From the NCBI GenBank assembly GCA_017461505.1, contig JAFTXV010000003.1, positions 1 to 64,000 on the forward strand: a DNA stretch of 64,000 bases, in the 5' to 3' direction. This document shows, one piece after another, positions 18,336 through 26,715 of this stretch; within the stretch, counting starts at the first letter, position 1, and the number at the start of each line of letters is the position of its first letter. The position numbers were made by a program, and so were the translations under genes. The notes under the pieces were generated by a model. That model ran no database searches and was not told the origin of the DNA. It saw only the letters and a program-made list of their open reading frames with translations. Source of the stretch: Paludibacteraceae bacterium. Its GTDB lineage: Bacteria; Bacteroidota; Bacteroidia; Bacteroidales; Paludibacteraceae.

Positions 18336-19095
18336 CGCTCTTTACTTTCTTAAACAACTCGCTCGCAAACACAAAATCATTCAGCGCCTCATTATCCGCC
18401 TCGAATATCTCGTGCCTGCTTCCTTGCCACTCTTTCACGCCATTGCGCAAGAACACAATATTATCACCAATCTCCATGATTGAGTTCATGTCGTGGCTGT
18501 TCACAATCGTACAGATGTTATACTCTTGCGTGATGTCTTGTATCAATTGGTCAATCACTAGACTAGTCTTTGGATCCAATCCAGAGTTGGGCTCGTCGCA
18601 GAACAAATACTTCGGATTCAACGCAATCGCTCTCGCAATCGCCACGCGCTTTTGCATACCACCACTAATCTCACTTGGCATCAGTCCAAACGCTCGCTCG
18701 GGCATATTCACGCGCTCCAAACAGAAGCGTGCTCTCGCCACCTTTTCCTCATCCGTCATGTCCGAGAACATCTCCAACGGAAACATCACATTCTCCTGTA
18801 CGGTCATGCTATCAAACAAGGCCGAACCTTGGAACAACATACCCACTTCCCTGTGCAACATCCTGACCTCTTTCTCCGTCATCCCCGCCAAGTTCTGTTG
18901 CCCAGCGCGAGTATCAAACACAATCTCCCCGCCATCTATCTGATGCAAACCAATCATCGATTTCATCAGCACGGTCTTACCGCTTCCTGACTGACCGATA
19001 ATCATATTCACTTTGCCGTCTTCAAAGTTCGCAGAAACATGGTTCAGCACCACATTCCCATCAAAACTCTTCACGACATCCTTTACCTGTATCAT
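18319..19095 (-). CDS. MlaF-like ABC ATPase (phospholipid/lipid transport)
   Basis: 258 residues. Walker A GQSGSGKT (33-40), MlaF-type GMLFQGSALFDSMTVQENV Q-loop region, signature SEISGGMQKR, Walker B YLFCDEPNSGLDP and H-loop IVNSHDMNSI. In the Mla system this ATPase pairs with the MlaE permease, here the gene just upstream, at the inner membrane to move phospholipids between membranes. No MlaD-type MCE protein is in the window; it may be elsewhere or its place may follow a different order in this lineage. The 50-bp gap to the next gene is filled by a palindromic repeat. Confidence 0.88.
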   Translation of the reverse strand: MIQVKDVVKSFDGNVVLNHVSANFEDGKVNMIIGQSGSGKTVLMKSMIGLHQIDGGEIVFDTRAGQQNLAGMTEKEVRMLHREVGMLFQGSALFDSMTVQENVMFPLEMFSDMTDEEKVARARFCLERVNMPERAFGLMPSEISGGMQKRVAIARAIALNPKYLFCDEPNSGLDPKTSLVIDQLIQDITQEYNICTIVNSHDMNSIMEIGDNIVFLRNGVKEWQGSRHEIFEADNEALNDFVFASELFKKVKSATRSV

Positions 19096-19098
19096 AAA

Positions 19099-19170
19099 AC
19101 TCTCGCCTTTAACCTTTAACCTTTAACCTTTAGCCGCTTGCGGCGTCCTATAGCCTCAAAGAGGCGTCCT
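19099..19170. repeat. Heptamer run plus two GGACGCC palindromes between mlaE and mlaF
   Basis: Four CTTTAAC heptamers precede two palindromic units reading, on the - strand, GGACGCC-loop-GGCTATAG and GGACGCC-gcaag-CGGCTAAAG. The second matches the copy inside ruvA at 39022-39046 almost exactly. Confidence 0.7.
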
Positions 19171-19914
19171 TTAATTAAGCATCAAATTTGTCAGCACCAC
19201 ATCCATCAGCAGCACCACAATACTACTATTCACCACCGCCTTCGTGCTCGCTTTACCTACCTCCAATGCGCCACCTCTCGCGTAATAGCCGTAATACGAC
19301 GCCATGCTCGCGATGATGAACGCAAAGATGATCGTCTTGATAAACGAATACCACACATAGAACGGTATAAACGCATACTGAATACCCAGCAGATACTCCG
19401 ACACAGGCAACACGTTCGTAATCGCACTAATGCCATAACCGCCCAGCAAACCTGTGAACATCGACAAGGTTACCAACAATGGCATCATCACCATAAATGC
19501 CACTATCTTTGGCAATATCAGGTAGTTAGCCGAATTTACACCCATGATCTCCATCGCATCAATCTGCTCCGTGATACGCATCGTACCGATCTCCGAAGCC
19601 ATATTACTGCCCACCTTACCCGCGAGCAGCAGACACAAGATCGTACTCGAAAACTCCAGCAAGATACAGTCACGCGTCACCAAACCCGTCGAATATGCTG
19701 GCAACAGCGGATTCTCCGTATTCAACTTCGTCTGCAAGGTCATAATCGCACCCATAAACACGCTCACAATCAGCGTGATCAGTATCGACTCCAATCCTTG
19801 CTTCTCCATCTCCTTGCTCATCTGACGCCAAAACATACGCCCTTTATCGGGCACACGAAACACCTTGCCCATCAGCAAACAGTACTCACCTATGTTGTGC
19901 AAAATTTTTAGCAT
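19171..19914 (-). CDS. MlaE-like ABC permease
   Basis: 247 residues from ATG at 19914. The open frame extends upstream to 20007, but the promoter at 19954-19984 lies within that extension, so the internal ATG (MLKILHNIGEY) is chosen. About five to six transmembrane segments and the family core LLAGKVGSNMASEIGTMRITEQIDAMEIMGVNS, which is diagnostic for MlaE/TTG2B permeases. It is first in a long - strand operon; MlaF-like ATPase follows after 75 bp of repeats. Confidence 0.9.
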   Translation of the reverse strand: MLKILHNIGEYCLLMGKVFRVPDKGRMFWRQMSKEMEKQGLESILITLIVSVFMGAIMTLQTKLNTENPLLPAYSTGLVTRDCILLEFSSTILCLLLAGKVGSNMASEIGTMRITEQIDAMEIMGVNSANYLILPKIVAFMVMMPLLVTLSMFTGLLGGYGISAITNVLPVSEYLLGIQYAFIPFYVWYSFIKTIIFAFIIASMASYYGYYARGGALEVGKASTKAVVNSSIVVLLMDVVLTNLMLN

Positions 19915-19953
19915 ACTTATCCATTTTAATGTTATACATAGTATAAAAGTGCG

Positions 19954-19984
19954 CAAAGGTACGATTTTTTTTCCAAATACGCAA
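19954..19984 (-). promoter_or_regulatory. Promoter of the envelope operon
   Basis: On the - strand TTGC (19984-19981), 19 bp, then TACCTTTG (19961-19954). Start expected near 19947, about 33 nt before the mlaE ATG at 19914. Genes downstream to 11379 are all on this strand with short gaps or overlaps, so one 8.5-kb transcript is plausible. Confidence 0.65.
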
Positions 19985-20261
19985 GTTATCATCTGTTTTT
20001 TTACCATTTTTCACATCTCCACTCCCTTATCTATCACTTACCTTTAGTTAGTGATTAGTTAGTGATTAGTTAGTTATTAATTAGTGATTAGTTAGTGATT
20101 GCGCTACCTTTACCCTACGATTATGCTAATTAAGGCAACTTATGCCGAAATCATAACCGAGGTTTTATGCCATTTTGGCAGTCCAAATACCTTTGGCACT
20201 CATTTTGTAGATACACCCTTAGAACTTTTCAAACTTTTAGAACTTTTAAAACTACAATAGT
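19985..20261. other. Intergenic region upstream of htpG
   Basis: Holds five tandem 11-bp units (TTAGTTAGTGA type, 20044-20098) and a TACCTTTG -7 box at 20188-20195 that probably drives htpG. Its -33 element is weak. No gene seen. Confidence 0.6.
20044..20098. repeat. Five tandem 11-bp units (TTAGTTAGTGA)
   Basis: TTAGTTAGTGA repeats five times with two variant copies. 20036-20074 is identical over 39 bp to the reverse complement of 53918-53956, far away before the susC gene. Confidence 0.9.
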
Positions 20262-22358
20262 ATGACAACAGGTAACATTGGGGTGACTTCGCAAAATATT
20301 TTCCCCATCATCAAGAAGTTTCTTTATTCCGATCACGAAATTTTTCTTCGTGAGTTGGTAAGTAATGCAGTCGATGCAACCCAAAAACTCAAAACACTTG
20401 CCTCTGTAGGAGAAGCAAAAGGCGAATTGGGCGATACGCGCGTACGTGTGCTCATAGATAAGAAGAAAAAAACGCTCACGGTGCAAGATCATGGTATTGG
20501 TATGACTGCCGAGGAGGTAGATAAATACATCAACCAAATCGCTTTCTCTGGCGCCGAGGAGTTTGTCAATAAGTACAAAGACAACGCCGCAGCCATCATT
20601 GGTCACTTTGGTCTTGGTTTCTATTCTGCCTTCATGGTAGCAGACAAAGTGGAGATTTTCTCCCTCAGCTACAAGGATGATGCCGCAGCCGTACACTGGT
20701 CTTGCGACGGTTCGCCTGAGTACACGATGGAAGAAACTATCAAGTCAGAGCGCGGAACGGATATTGTGTTGCATATCAACGACGAATACGCTCAGTATCT
20801 GGAAGATAGCACTGTCGAGGGCTTGCTCACAAAGTACTGCAAATTCCTTCCTGTGGAGATTGCTTTCGGCATGAAAAAAGAGTGGAAAGATGGCAAACAA
20901 GTGGAGACCGATGAGGAAAATATCATCAACGATATCAACCCTGCTTGGACACGCAAACCTGCTGACCTAACCGAGGAAGACTATACCAAGTTCTACCACC
21001 AACTCTATCCTCACCAAATGGATGAGCCACTCTTCCATATCCACCTCAATGTGGATTATCCATTCAACCTCACGGGTATCCTCTACTTCCCTCGCATCAA
21101 GAATAATATTGATATTCAGCGCAATAAGATCCAACTTTATTGCAACCAAGTCTTCGTAACGGATGAGGTGGAGAATATCGTACCACAATACTTGACCCTC
21201 CTCCACGGCGTAATCGATTCACCAGACATTCCATTGAATGTGAGCCGTTCATACCTCCAAAGCGACAACAATGTCAAGAAGATTTCTTCGCACATCACCA
21301 AGAAGGTGGCTGACAAATTGGCAGAGATCTTCCGCAATGACCGCGAGGACTTTGAGAAGAAGTGGGACGACATCAAGCTCTTCATCCAATATGGTATGCT
21401 CAGCGATGACAAATTTTACGACCGTGCCATCGGCTTTGCTCTCCTGAAGAACCTCGATAGCAAGTACTTCACCTTCGAGGAGTACAAAGCGCAAGTCAAA
21501 GAGGCTCAAACGGATAAGAATGGTGATCTTATCATCCTTTACGCACAAGATGCCGATGCTTCTTATGCTTACATCCAACGTGCCAAGGAGAAGGGCTATG
21601 ATGTACTGCTCATGGATGGCGAACTCGATGTACACGCTATGTCACAACTCGAACAAAAGAGCTACGAGACCTCATCGCCTGATAGCCCTGATGCCTCATC
21701 GCCTAAAGCCATCCGCTTCGTTCGCGTGGACTCTGATGTGATCGAAAATATCATCCAAAAAGAAGATAAAGCCGCGGTCACTCTCACCGAGAACGAGGAG
21801 AATGCACTTCGCTATACCTTCGAATCTCAGTTGCCTAAAACCGATAAAACCCGCTATGATGTTTCTCTTGAGGCTGTGTCTGCTGATGCACTACCTGTTT
21901 TCCTTACCCAAAATGAGTTCATGCGTCGCATGAAGGAGATGTCTGTGCATCAACAAGGCATGTCGTTCTATGGCAATATGCCAGACCAATACAACTTGGT
22001 CATCAATACTGCCAACGACAAGGTGAAGACTCTTCTTGAGGAGATCACTACCGCTTGTGCCGAGGGCACGACTCCGCTTCTTGAGCAACTTGCAACTAAG
22101 CAAGCAGAGGAGAAAACTTTGCAAGAGGCACAAAAGGGCAAGAAAGATGCAGATCTTACCCAAGAGGAGAAGGATGCTGTGACCAACATTACCAAGGAGT
22201 TAGTTGCTCTCAAGCAGCAACTCAAGGAGCAATACGCAGCCTATGCTACCAACTCCGACAAACTCCACCAACTCATCGACATTGCCCTTTTGGCAGCCGG
22301 ACAATTGAAGGGAGAAGCCTTGGCGAAGTTTGTCAACCGCTCCGTTGAACTCCTATAA
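20262..22358 (+). CDS. htpG: HtpG, bacterial Hsp90 chaperone
   Basis: 698 residues, somewhat longer than the E. coli protein, as is usual in Bacteroidota. N-terminal GHKL ATPase with FLRELVSNAVDA (E and N of the Bergerat fold), DHGIGM and the GHFGLGFYSAFMVADKV lid region. Middle domain includes LTGILYFPR and VIDSPDIPLNVSRSYLQSD. C-terminal dimerisation domain holds a Gln/Lys-rich insert. Acts in the cytoplasm on late folding clients. Stands alone; the -7 box at 20188 and the terminator at 22397-22428 bracket it. Confidence 0.97.
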   Translation: MTTGNIGVTSQNIFPIIKKFLYSDHEIFLRELVSNAVDATQKLKTLASVGEAKGELGDTRVRVLIDKKKKTLTVQDHGIGMTAEEVDKYINQIAFSGAEEFVNKYKDNAAAIIGHFGLGFYSAFMVADKVEIFSLSYKDDAAAVHWSCDGSPEYTMEETIKSERGTDIVLHINDEYAQYLEDSTVEGLLTKYCKFLPVEIAFGMKKEWKDGKQVETDEENIINDINPAWTRKPADLTEEDYTKFYHQLYPHQMDEPLFHIHLNVDYPFNLTGILYFPRIKNNIDIQRNKIQLYCNQVFVTDEVENIVPQYLTLLHGVIDSPDIPLNVSRSYLQSDNNVKKISSHITKKVADKLAEIFRNDREDFEKKWDDIKLFIQYGMLSDDKFYDRAIGFALLKNLDSKYFTFEEYKAQVKEAQTDKNGDLIILYAQDADASYAYIQRAKEKGYDVLLMDGELDVHAMSQLEQKSYETSSPDSPDASSPKAIRFVRVDSDVIENIIQKEDKAAVTLTENEENALRYTFESQLPKTDKTRYDVSLEAVSADALPVFLTQNEFMRRMKEMSVHQQGMSFYGNMPDQYNLVINTANDKVKTLLEEITTACAEGTTPLLEQLATKQAEEKTLQEAQKGKKDADLTQEEKDAVTNITKELVALKQQLKEQYAAYATNSDKLHQLIDIALLAAGQLKGEALAKFVNRSVELL

Positions 22359-22396
22359 ACACGAAACACTAGCTCGCTCGCGAGCGTTCACTAAAC

Positions 22397-22428
22397 AACA
22401 ATCCCCAGCCGCCGCTGGGGATTGTTTT
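22397..22428 (+). terminator. Intrinsic terminator of htpG
   Basis: Perfect 13-bp stem AACAATCCCCAGC / GCTGGGGATTGTT around a 4-nt loop, followed by T residues. It ends 70 bp before the opposing DUF2461 gene. Confidence 0.85.
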
Positions 22429-22433
22429 ATCTA

Positions 22434-22505
22434 CTTATCTACAAGCGCTTACGCTGATCTACAGCCCTCTGGGCGATCTATCATCTACAGCGCAGCGATC
22501 TACAA
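22434..22505. repeat. GATCTACAG-palindrome repeats
   Basis: The constant string (GAT)CTACA(G) recurs four times, each pair separated by a short variable palindrome (AGCGCTTACGCT, CCCTCTGGG, CGCAGCG). The same arrangement appears inside rnhA at 23621-23703. The last unit touches the stop codon of the DUF2461 gene. Confidence 0.65.
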
Positions 22506-23168
22506 TTCGTATTCCTCAAACGTGTAATTTAGGAAGTCGTTGATGGGCTTCGCCGCACGAGAAATCTCTATCACTTTATCTAAGAAATCGGGTGCACAAA
22601 CCTCATCATCCGTCAGTGGGGTAGAGAAGGTATATGCCTTGCGTTTCAACCAGTCTGCATGCTCAAAGTCAGCAGGGAATCCTTGTGGTACTTTCTTGAG
22701 CATCTGATCGGTGTCGAAATCTTGGAAATACTTGTTGGTCATAGGATTAGCAAATATGTCCTCCACTTCGTCATAGTTCGCCAATATCTCTCGGCGAACA
22801 GCGCGCAGCAAGTCTTTGTTGGGACACCACATGCCGCCGGCAAACATACACTTACCAGGTTGGATATGAATATAATACCCACCTCTATCGCTTTTCTTTC
22901 CGCCTTTCGCAGCGGGGAATACGCCAAACCATTCTTTAAAAGGTCGTTTATCGTGCGAGAAACGTACATCGCGGTAGATACGCCAAATGCAATCTTTTGG
23001 CTGTAAACCCTTTATCTCAGGATCAATCTCTACCAAACGCTCCAACCAATCTGCGGTAAATTGTTCAAAACGTTGTTGGCAATCGCGGTACCAATCTTTG
23101 TGCTCCTGAAACCACTCACGGTTATTATTGCACGATAATTCTGTCAAAAATTGAAGTATCTCTTTCAT
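22500..23168 (-). CDS. DUF2461 family protein
   Basis: 222 residues, matching the family length. Characteristic segments are FLTELSCNNNREWFQEHKDWY at the N terminus, RIYRDVRFSHDKRPFKEWFG (about 63-82), GGYYIHIQPGKCMFAGGMWCP, and KRKAYTFSTPL. No signal peptide or membrane segment, so cytoplasmic. Biochemical function of the family is unknown. Single gene, divergent from the tRNA-Arg leader; its C-terminal codons adjoin a palindromic repeat cluster. Confidence 0.9.
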   Translation of the reverse strand: MKEILQFLTELSCNNNREWFQEHKDWYRDCQQRFEQFTADWLERLVEIDPEIKGLQPKDCIWRIYRDVRFSHDKRPFKEWFGVFPAAKGGKKSDRGGYYIHIQPGKCMFAGGMWCPNKDLLRAVRREILANYDEVEDIFANPMTNKYFQDFDTDQMLKKVPQGFPADFEHADWLKRKAYTFSTPLTDDEVCAPDFLDKVIEISRAAKPINDFLNYTFEEYEL

Positions 23169-23193
23169 ATGTCAAAAAAAAGTTGTACCTTTG
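23163..23193 (+). promoter_or_regulatory. Promoter of tRNA-Arg(CCT)
   Basis: TACCTTTG at 23186-23193 with a weaker TTTC 19 bp upstream. Transcription would give a leader of about 130 nt before the tRNA, rich in CGCAAGCGCATTCC-type repeats (23209-23325). Confidence 0.5.
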
Positions 23194-23329
23194 CAGCCTA
23201 TTTGGATCGCAAGCGCATTCCTATGATCGCAAAAAACTAACGAGGGCTTCGTGAGCCTGAGTTAAGAGGAGGAATCGCGGTCGCCCAATGCCGCTCGCGG
23301 CAGTCAATGCGACAAGCGCATTCCGACGA

Positions 23330-23401
23330 GGTCTCATAGTTCAATGGATAGAATAAGGTCCTCCTAAGACTTAGATTCGGGTTCGATTCCCGATGAGACT
23401 A
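23330..23401 (+). tRNA. tRNA-Arg, anticodon CCT
   Basis: 72 nt fold as a cloverleaf: acceptor GGTCTCA/TGAGACT with one G-T pair, D stem GTTC/GAAT, anticodon stem AGGTC/GACTT with loop CTCCTAA (anticodon CCT at 23363-23365), T stem TCGGG/CCCGA with loop TTCGATT, and discriminator A. CCA is not encoded in full. Confidence 0.92.
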
Positions 23402-23437
23402 CAAATTTTCGGCACAAAGGTACGATAATTTTCTCAC

Positions 23438-24106
23438 ATGGCAAAACAAAAAGCAAAATTTTATGTTGTTTGGCAAGGGCGCGAGCCGGGTATCTATGAC
23501 TCGTGGGCTGCGTGCGAAGCGCAAGTGAAAGGTGTTGCTGCCAAATACAAAGGTTTTGCCACCCGCGCAGAAGCCGAAGCAGCATTCACTTCCAATCCCG
23601 AAGATTACATCACTCGCAATGCTATAGCGAAGCGAACTACAGCGAGCAGCGCGAGCGATCTACAGGCGCTTTGTGCCGATCTACAGCGAAGCGATCTATC
23701 TCCTATCCTCCCCGCCCTCGCCGTCGACGCCGCCTGTTCTGGCAATCCTGGACTGATGGAGTTCCGTGGTGTGATAGCCGATACGGGCACGCAGGTTTTT
23801 CACCGTGGACCATATGTGGACGGAACGAATAATATTGGTGAGTTCTTGGCATTGGTATTAGGCTTAGCGTATTTGAAGAAAGAGAAACTTGATTGGGCTT
23901 TGTATTCTGATAGCAAAACGGCTATCTCGTGGGTAAGGCAAAAGCAATGCAAAACGAAACTGGAGTGGAGTGCTAAAAACCAAGACTTGCTGCTGGCGGT
24001 GCGTGCGGCTGAAAAATGGTTGCATGAAAACACATGGACTACATCTATCTACAAATGGGATACAGAACATTGGGGAGAGATACCTGCCGACTTTGGTAGA
24101 AAATAA
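23438..24106 (+). CDS. rnhA: Ribonuclease H1 with viroplasmin-type N domain
   Basis: 222 residues. Residues 1-55 are the RNA:DNA-hybrid-binding viroplasmin/RHB domain (KFYVVWQGREPGIYDSWAACEAQVKGV...YKGFATRAEAEAAF). The catalytic RNase H domain begins about 94 with VDAACSGNPG; acidic residues D97, E135 (NNIGEF) and D158 (YSDSK) fit the active site. It removes RNA from hybrids in the cytoplasm. The linker, residues 62-89, is encoded by GATCTACAG-type palindromic repeats, indicating an in-frame repeat insertion. It starts 36 bp after the tRNA and is possibly co-transcribed with it. Confidence 0.93.
   Translation: MAKQKAKFYVVWQGREPGIYDSWAACEAQVKGVAAKYKGFATRAEAEAAFTSNPEDYITRNAIAKRTTASSASDLQALCADLQRSDLSPILPALAVDAACSGNPGLMEFRGVIADTGTQVFHRGPYVDGTNNIGEFLALVLGLAYLKKEKLDWALYSDSKTAISWVRQKQCKTKLEWSAKNQDLLLAVRAAEKWLHENTWTTSIYKWDTEHWGEIPADFGRK
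23621..23703. repeat. CTACAG-palindrome repeat inserted in the rnhA linker
   Basis: CTATAG, CTACAG, GATCTACAG, GATCTACAG and GATCTATC alternate with variable palindromes (GCGAAGC, GCGAGC...GCGAGC, GGCGC-tttg-TGCC, GCGAAGC). The reading frame has no stop and yields a Ser/Asp/Leu/Ala linker. Same family as 22434-22505. Confidence 0.7.
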
Positions 24107-24188
24107 TTCCGACATACCTGTTTTTGTAAAACAAAAATAGCAAAAAATAAAAAAAATAAACTCTAAACGCTAAACTCTAAACAAAAAA

Positions 24189-24220
24189 TTTGCAAGTTTC
24201 ATTTATTTTCTGTAATTTTG
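24189..24220 (+). promoter_or_regulatory. gapA promoter
   Basis: TTTG (24189-24192), 20 bp, TAATTTTG (24213-24220). Expected start near 24227 gives a leader of about 86 nt. A heptamer run (CTCTAAA type, 24157-24186) lies just upstream. Confidence 0.7.
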
Positions 24221-24300
24221 CACCGATTTTGAAAAGGTAGGCGTATGCCCTAATCCCAAGACTAAAATTAGAAAACAAAATATTAATTATTAACTATTAA

Positions 24301-25323
<1,023 letters not shown>

Positions 25324-25368
25324 TTCAGTCAATTGTAAGCAAAAAAATCCTTATATATTATAAGGTAT

Positions 25369-25399
25369 AGAGGCGCTCGCAAGAGTGCCTCTTTTTTTT
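25369..25399 (+). terminator. gapA terminator
   Basis: AGAGGC...GCCTCT stem with a 12-nt loop followed by eight T. A second small hairpin CCTTATA...TATAAGG lies just before it. Confidence 0.85.
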
Positions 25400-25443
25400 G
25401 CTTGTCTATAGGCTTAAGTTGTTCATAGTATTTCCCGTGTAAA

Positions 25444-25509
25444 TCTTAGGTGATTCTTAGGTTATTCTTAGGTTATTCTTAGGTGATTCATATGTGATTT
25501 ATAGGTGAT
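25444..25509. repeat. Six tandem 11-bp units (TCTTAGGTGAT type)
   Basis: TCTTAGGTGAT and close variants repeat six times. This is the reverse complement of the unit at 6694-6759, in a different intergenic region 19 kb away. Confidence 0.85.
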
Positions 25510-25588
25510 TTATCAACTTTTACTATAGGATCTGCCTATTCTAAAGACCGTTCTCTAAACCAAAAATTGCCCCAAAAAGCAATTTTTC

Positions 25589-25619
25589 TTGCTCAATTCA
25601 AAAAAAAGTATTACCTTTG
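25589..25619 (+). promoter_or_regulatory. Promoter of the 25.6-kb structured RNA
   Basis: TTGC (25589-25592), 19 bp, TACCTTTG (25612-25619). A perfect AAAAATTGC/GCAATTTTT hairpin (25562-25587) immediately precedes it and partly covers the upstream element. Confidence 0.7.
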
Positions 25620-25625
25620 CACCGT

Positions 25626-25966
25626 GAACCTGCGCCGAGGGGTGTCTGACATCACTGGCGGAGGGTAGCAGACATATTTAAAAGGCGTTTATTAGCGCTC
25701 TGTTCTGACTATCAGAAATCTCGCAAATTTCAATTGTGTTCAGGACTTAGCAACGATAGATGTCCTACGGGATATAGATTATCCCTCTTGTGCCTATTTT
25801 GGTACGCCATTTGCGTATATGCATGTGCGCATACGCGTACCTTAACTAGAAAATAGCACGGAGAGTATTTATATTCGGCGTGGGCTTCGCGTTGTCGGTC
25901 TAACACAATGGGCAATGCGAGAGCCTCTGATAGTGGAACGGCAATAGTCGGACTCCACGCTTTTTT
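25626..25966 (+). ncRNA. Structured non-coding RNA of unrecognised family
   Basis: About 341 nt between a strong promoter and a T-tailed closing stem. Visible pairings: GTCTG/CAGAC (25643-25673), AGGAC/GTCCT (25742-25766), GTGCCTATTTT (25790-25800) with GAAAATAGCAC (25849-25859) enclosing GGTACGC/GCGTACC, GCTTCGCGTTG with CAATGCGAGAGC, and GCGTGG (25878-25883) with CCACGC (25955-25960) followed by six T. No open frame of quality. It lacks the RNase P core, the tmRNA tag and T-arm, and the SRP domain IV motif. It could act in trans or be a leader of the AT-rich operon starting 67 nt downstream. Confidence 0.65.
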
Positions 25967-26032
25967 ATATGCCTTAACGATTAACAACAATCCGCATAGT
26001 TGGGAGTTCCTATGCAAAAATATGATTATGAT

Positions 26033-26701
26033 ATGAAAAAGATTATTCTATTTGCATTAGCACTTTTAGTAATGCCATGTATCTCTGCTCAAACTCAAGT
26101 GGAAATGATTAAGGAGCGTCAATGGATTGCTAAACAATCAAAAAAAGAACTAGAAACCCAAGTAAGCAAAGCTACGAAAAAAGAAGCAAAGCGTCTCAAA
26201 AAAGAAGGTTGGGTAGTGTCACCTGGCGCACTCCCTTTAGAAAATCAATTGCAACGTTCGTATGAAATGGAGTATCAATATGATGATTTAGGCTTCCCTA
26301 AATTCATTATGGCAACTGCACAATCCATTGCAAATCATTATGATGCAGCAAAAACATCTGCTACATCTTTGGCTATTACCAATCTTGCAGGACAAATCCA
26401 AACAGAAGTTACCGCACTAATTGAAAACACTGTTGCTAATGCAGAACTATCACCAGAGGAAGCTGTTAGTATTTCCGAAACTGTGATGGCAAGCAAAACT
26501 CTAATTAGTCAATCTATTGGTCGTACAATAGCAGTGGTAGAATGTTATCGTATTTTGAAAAATAAAAATCGCGAAGTAATGGTACGTATTGCATATAATG
26601 GTGAGATGGCAAAACAAGCCGCGAAGAAAGCAGTGCGCGAAGAACTGGAGAAAAAAGGTCAAAATTTACACGAACAATTGGATAAGGTTTTAGGATTTTA
26701 A
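26033..26701 (+). CDS. LPP20-like secreted protein
   Basis: 222 residues from ATG 26033; an upstream in-frame start at 26000 would precede the signal peptide with an unlikely extension. Signal peptide MKKIILFALALLVMPCISA with no lipobox. A charged Lys/Glu helix (about 25-60) is followed by a segment resembling the LPP20/FlgT-N fold: FIMATAQSIANHYDAAKTSATSLAITNLAGQIQTEV (90-125), then SQSIGRTIAVVECYRILKNKNREVMVRIAYNGEM. The family is envelope-associated but of unknown function. First of four co-oriented genes in an AT-rich stretch facing a caspase-like gene. Confidence 0.6.
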   Translation: MKKIILFALALLVMPCISAQTQVEMIKERQWIAKQSKKELETQVSKATKKEAKRLKKEGWVVSPGALPLENQLQRSYEMEYQYDDLGFPKFIMATAQSIANHYDAAKTSATSLAITNLAGQIQTEVTALIENTVANAELSPEEAVSISETVMASKTLISQSIGRTIAVVECYRILKNKNREVMVRIAYNGEMAKQAAKKAVREELEKKGQNLHEQLDKVLGF

Positions 26702-26715
26702 GAAAAAAAATTAAT

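Noticed and set aside
19138..19911. 257-codon frame antisense to mlaE
   Set aside because: Exact mirror of a well-supported permease; the His/Arg/Thr-rich translation is typical of the reverse of a membrane protein gene.
25626..25966. RNase P RNA, tmRNA or SRP RNA identity for the structured RNA
   Set aside because: The GAGGAAAGTCC and ACAGAA core of RNase P, a tmRNA tag frame ending in Ala-Ala with a T-arm, and the SRP GGTCAGGTCCGGAAGG domain are all absent on both strands.
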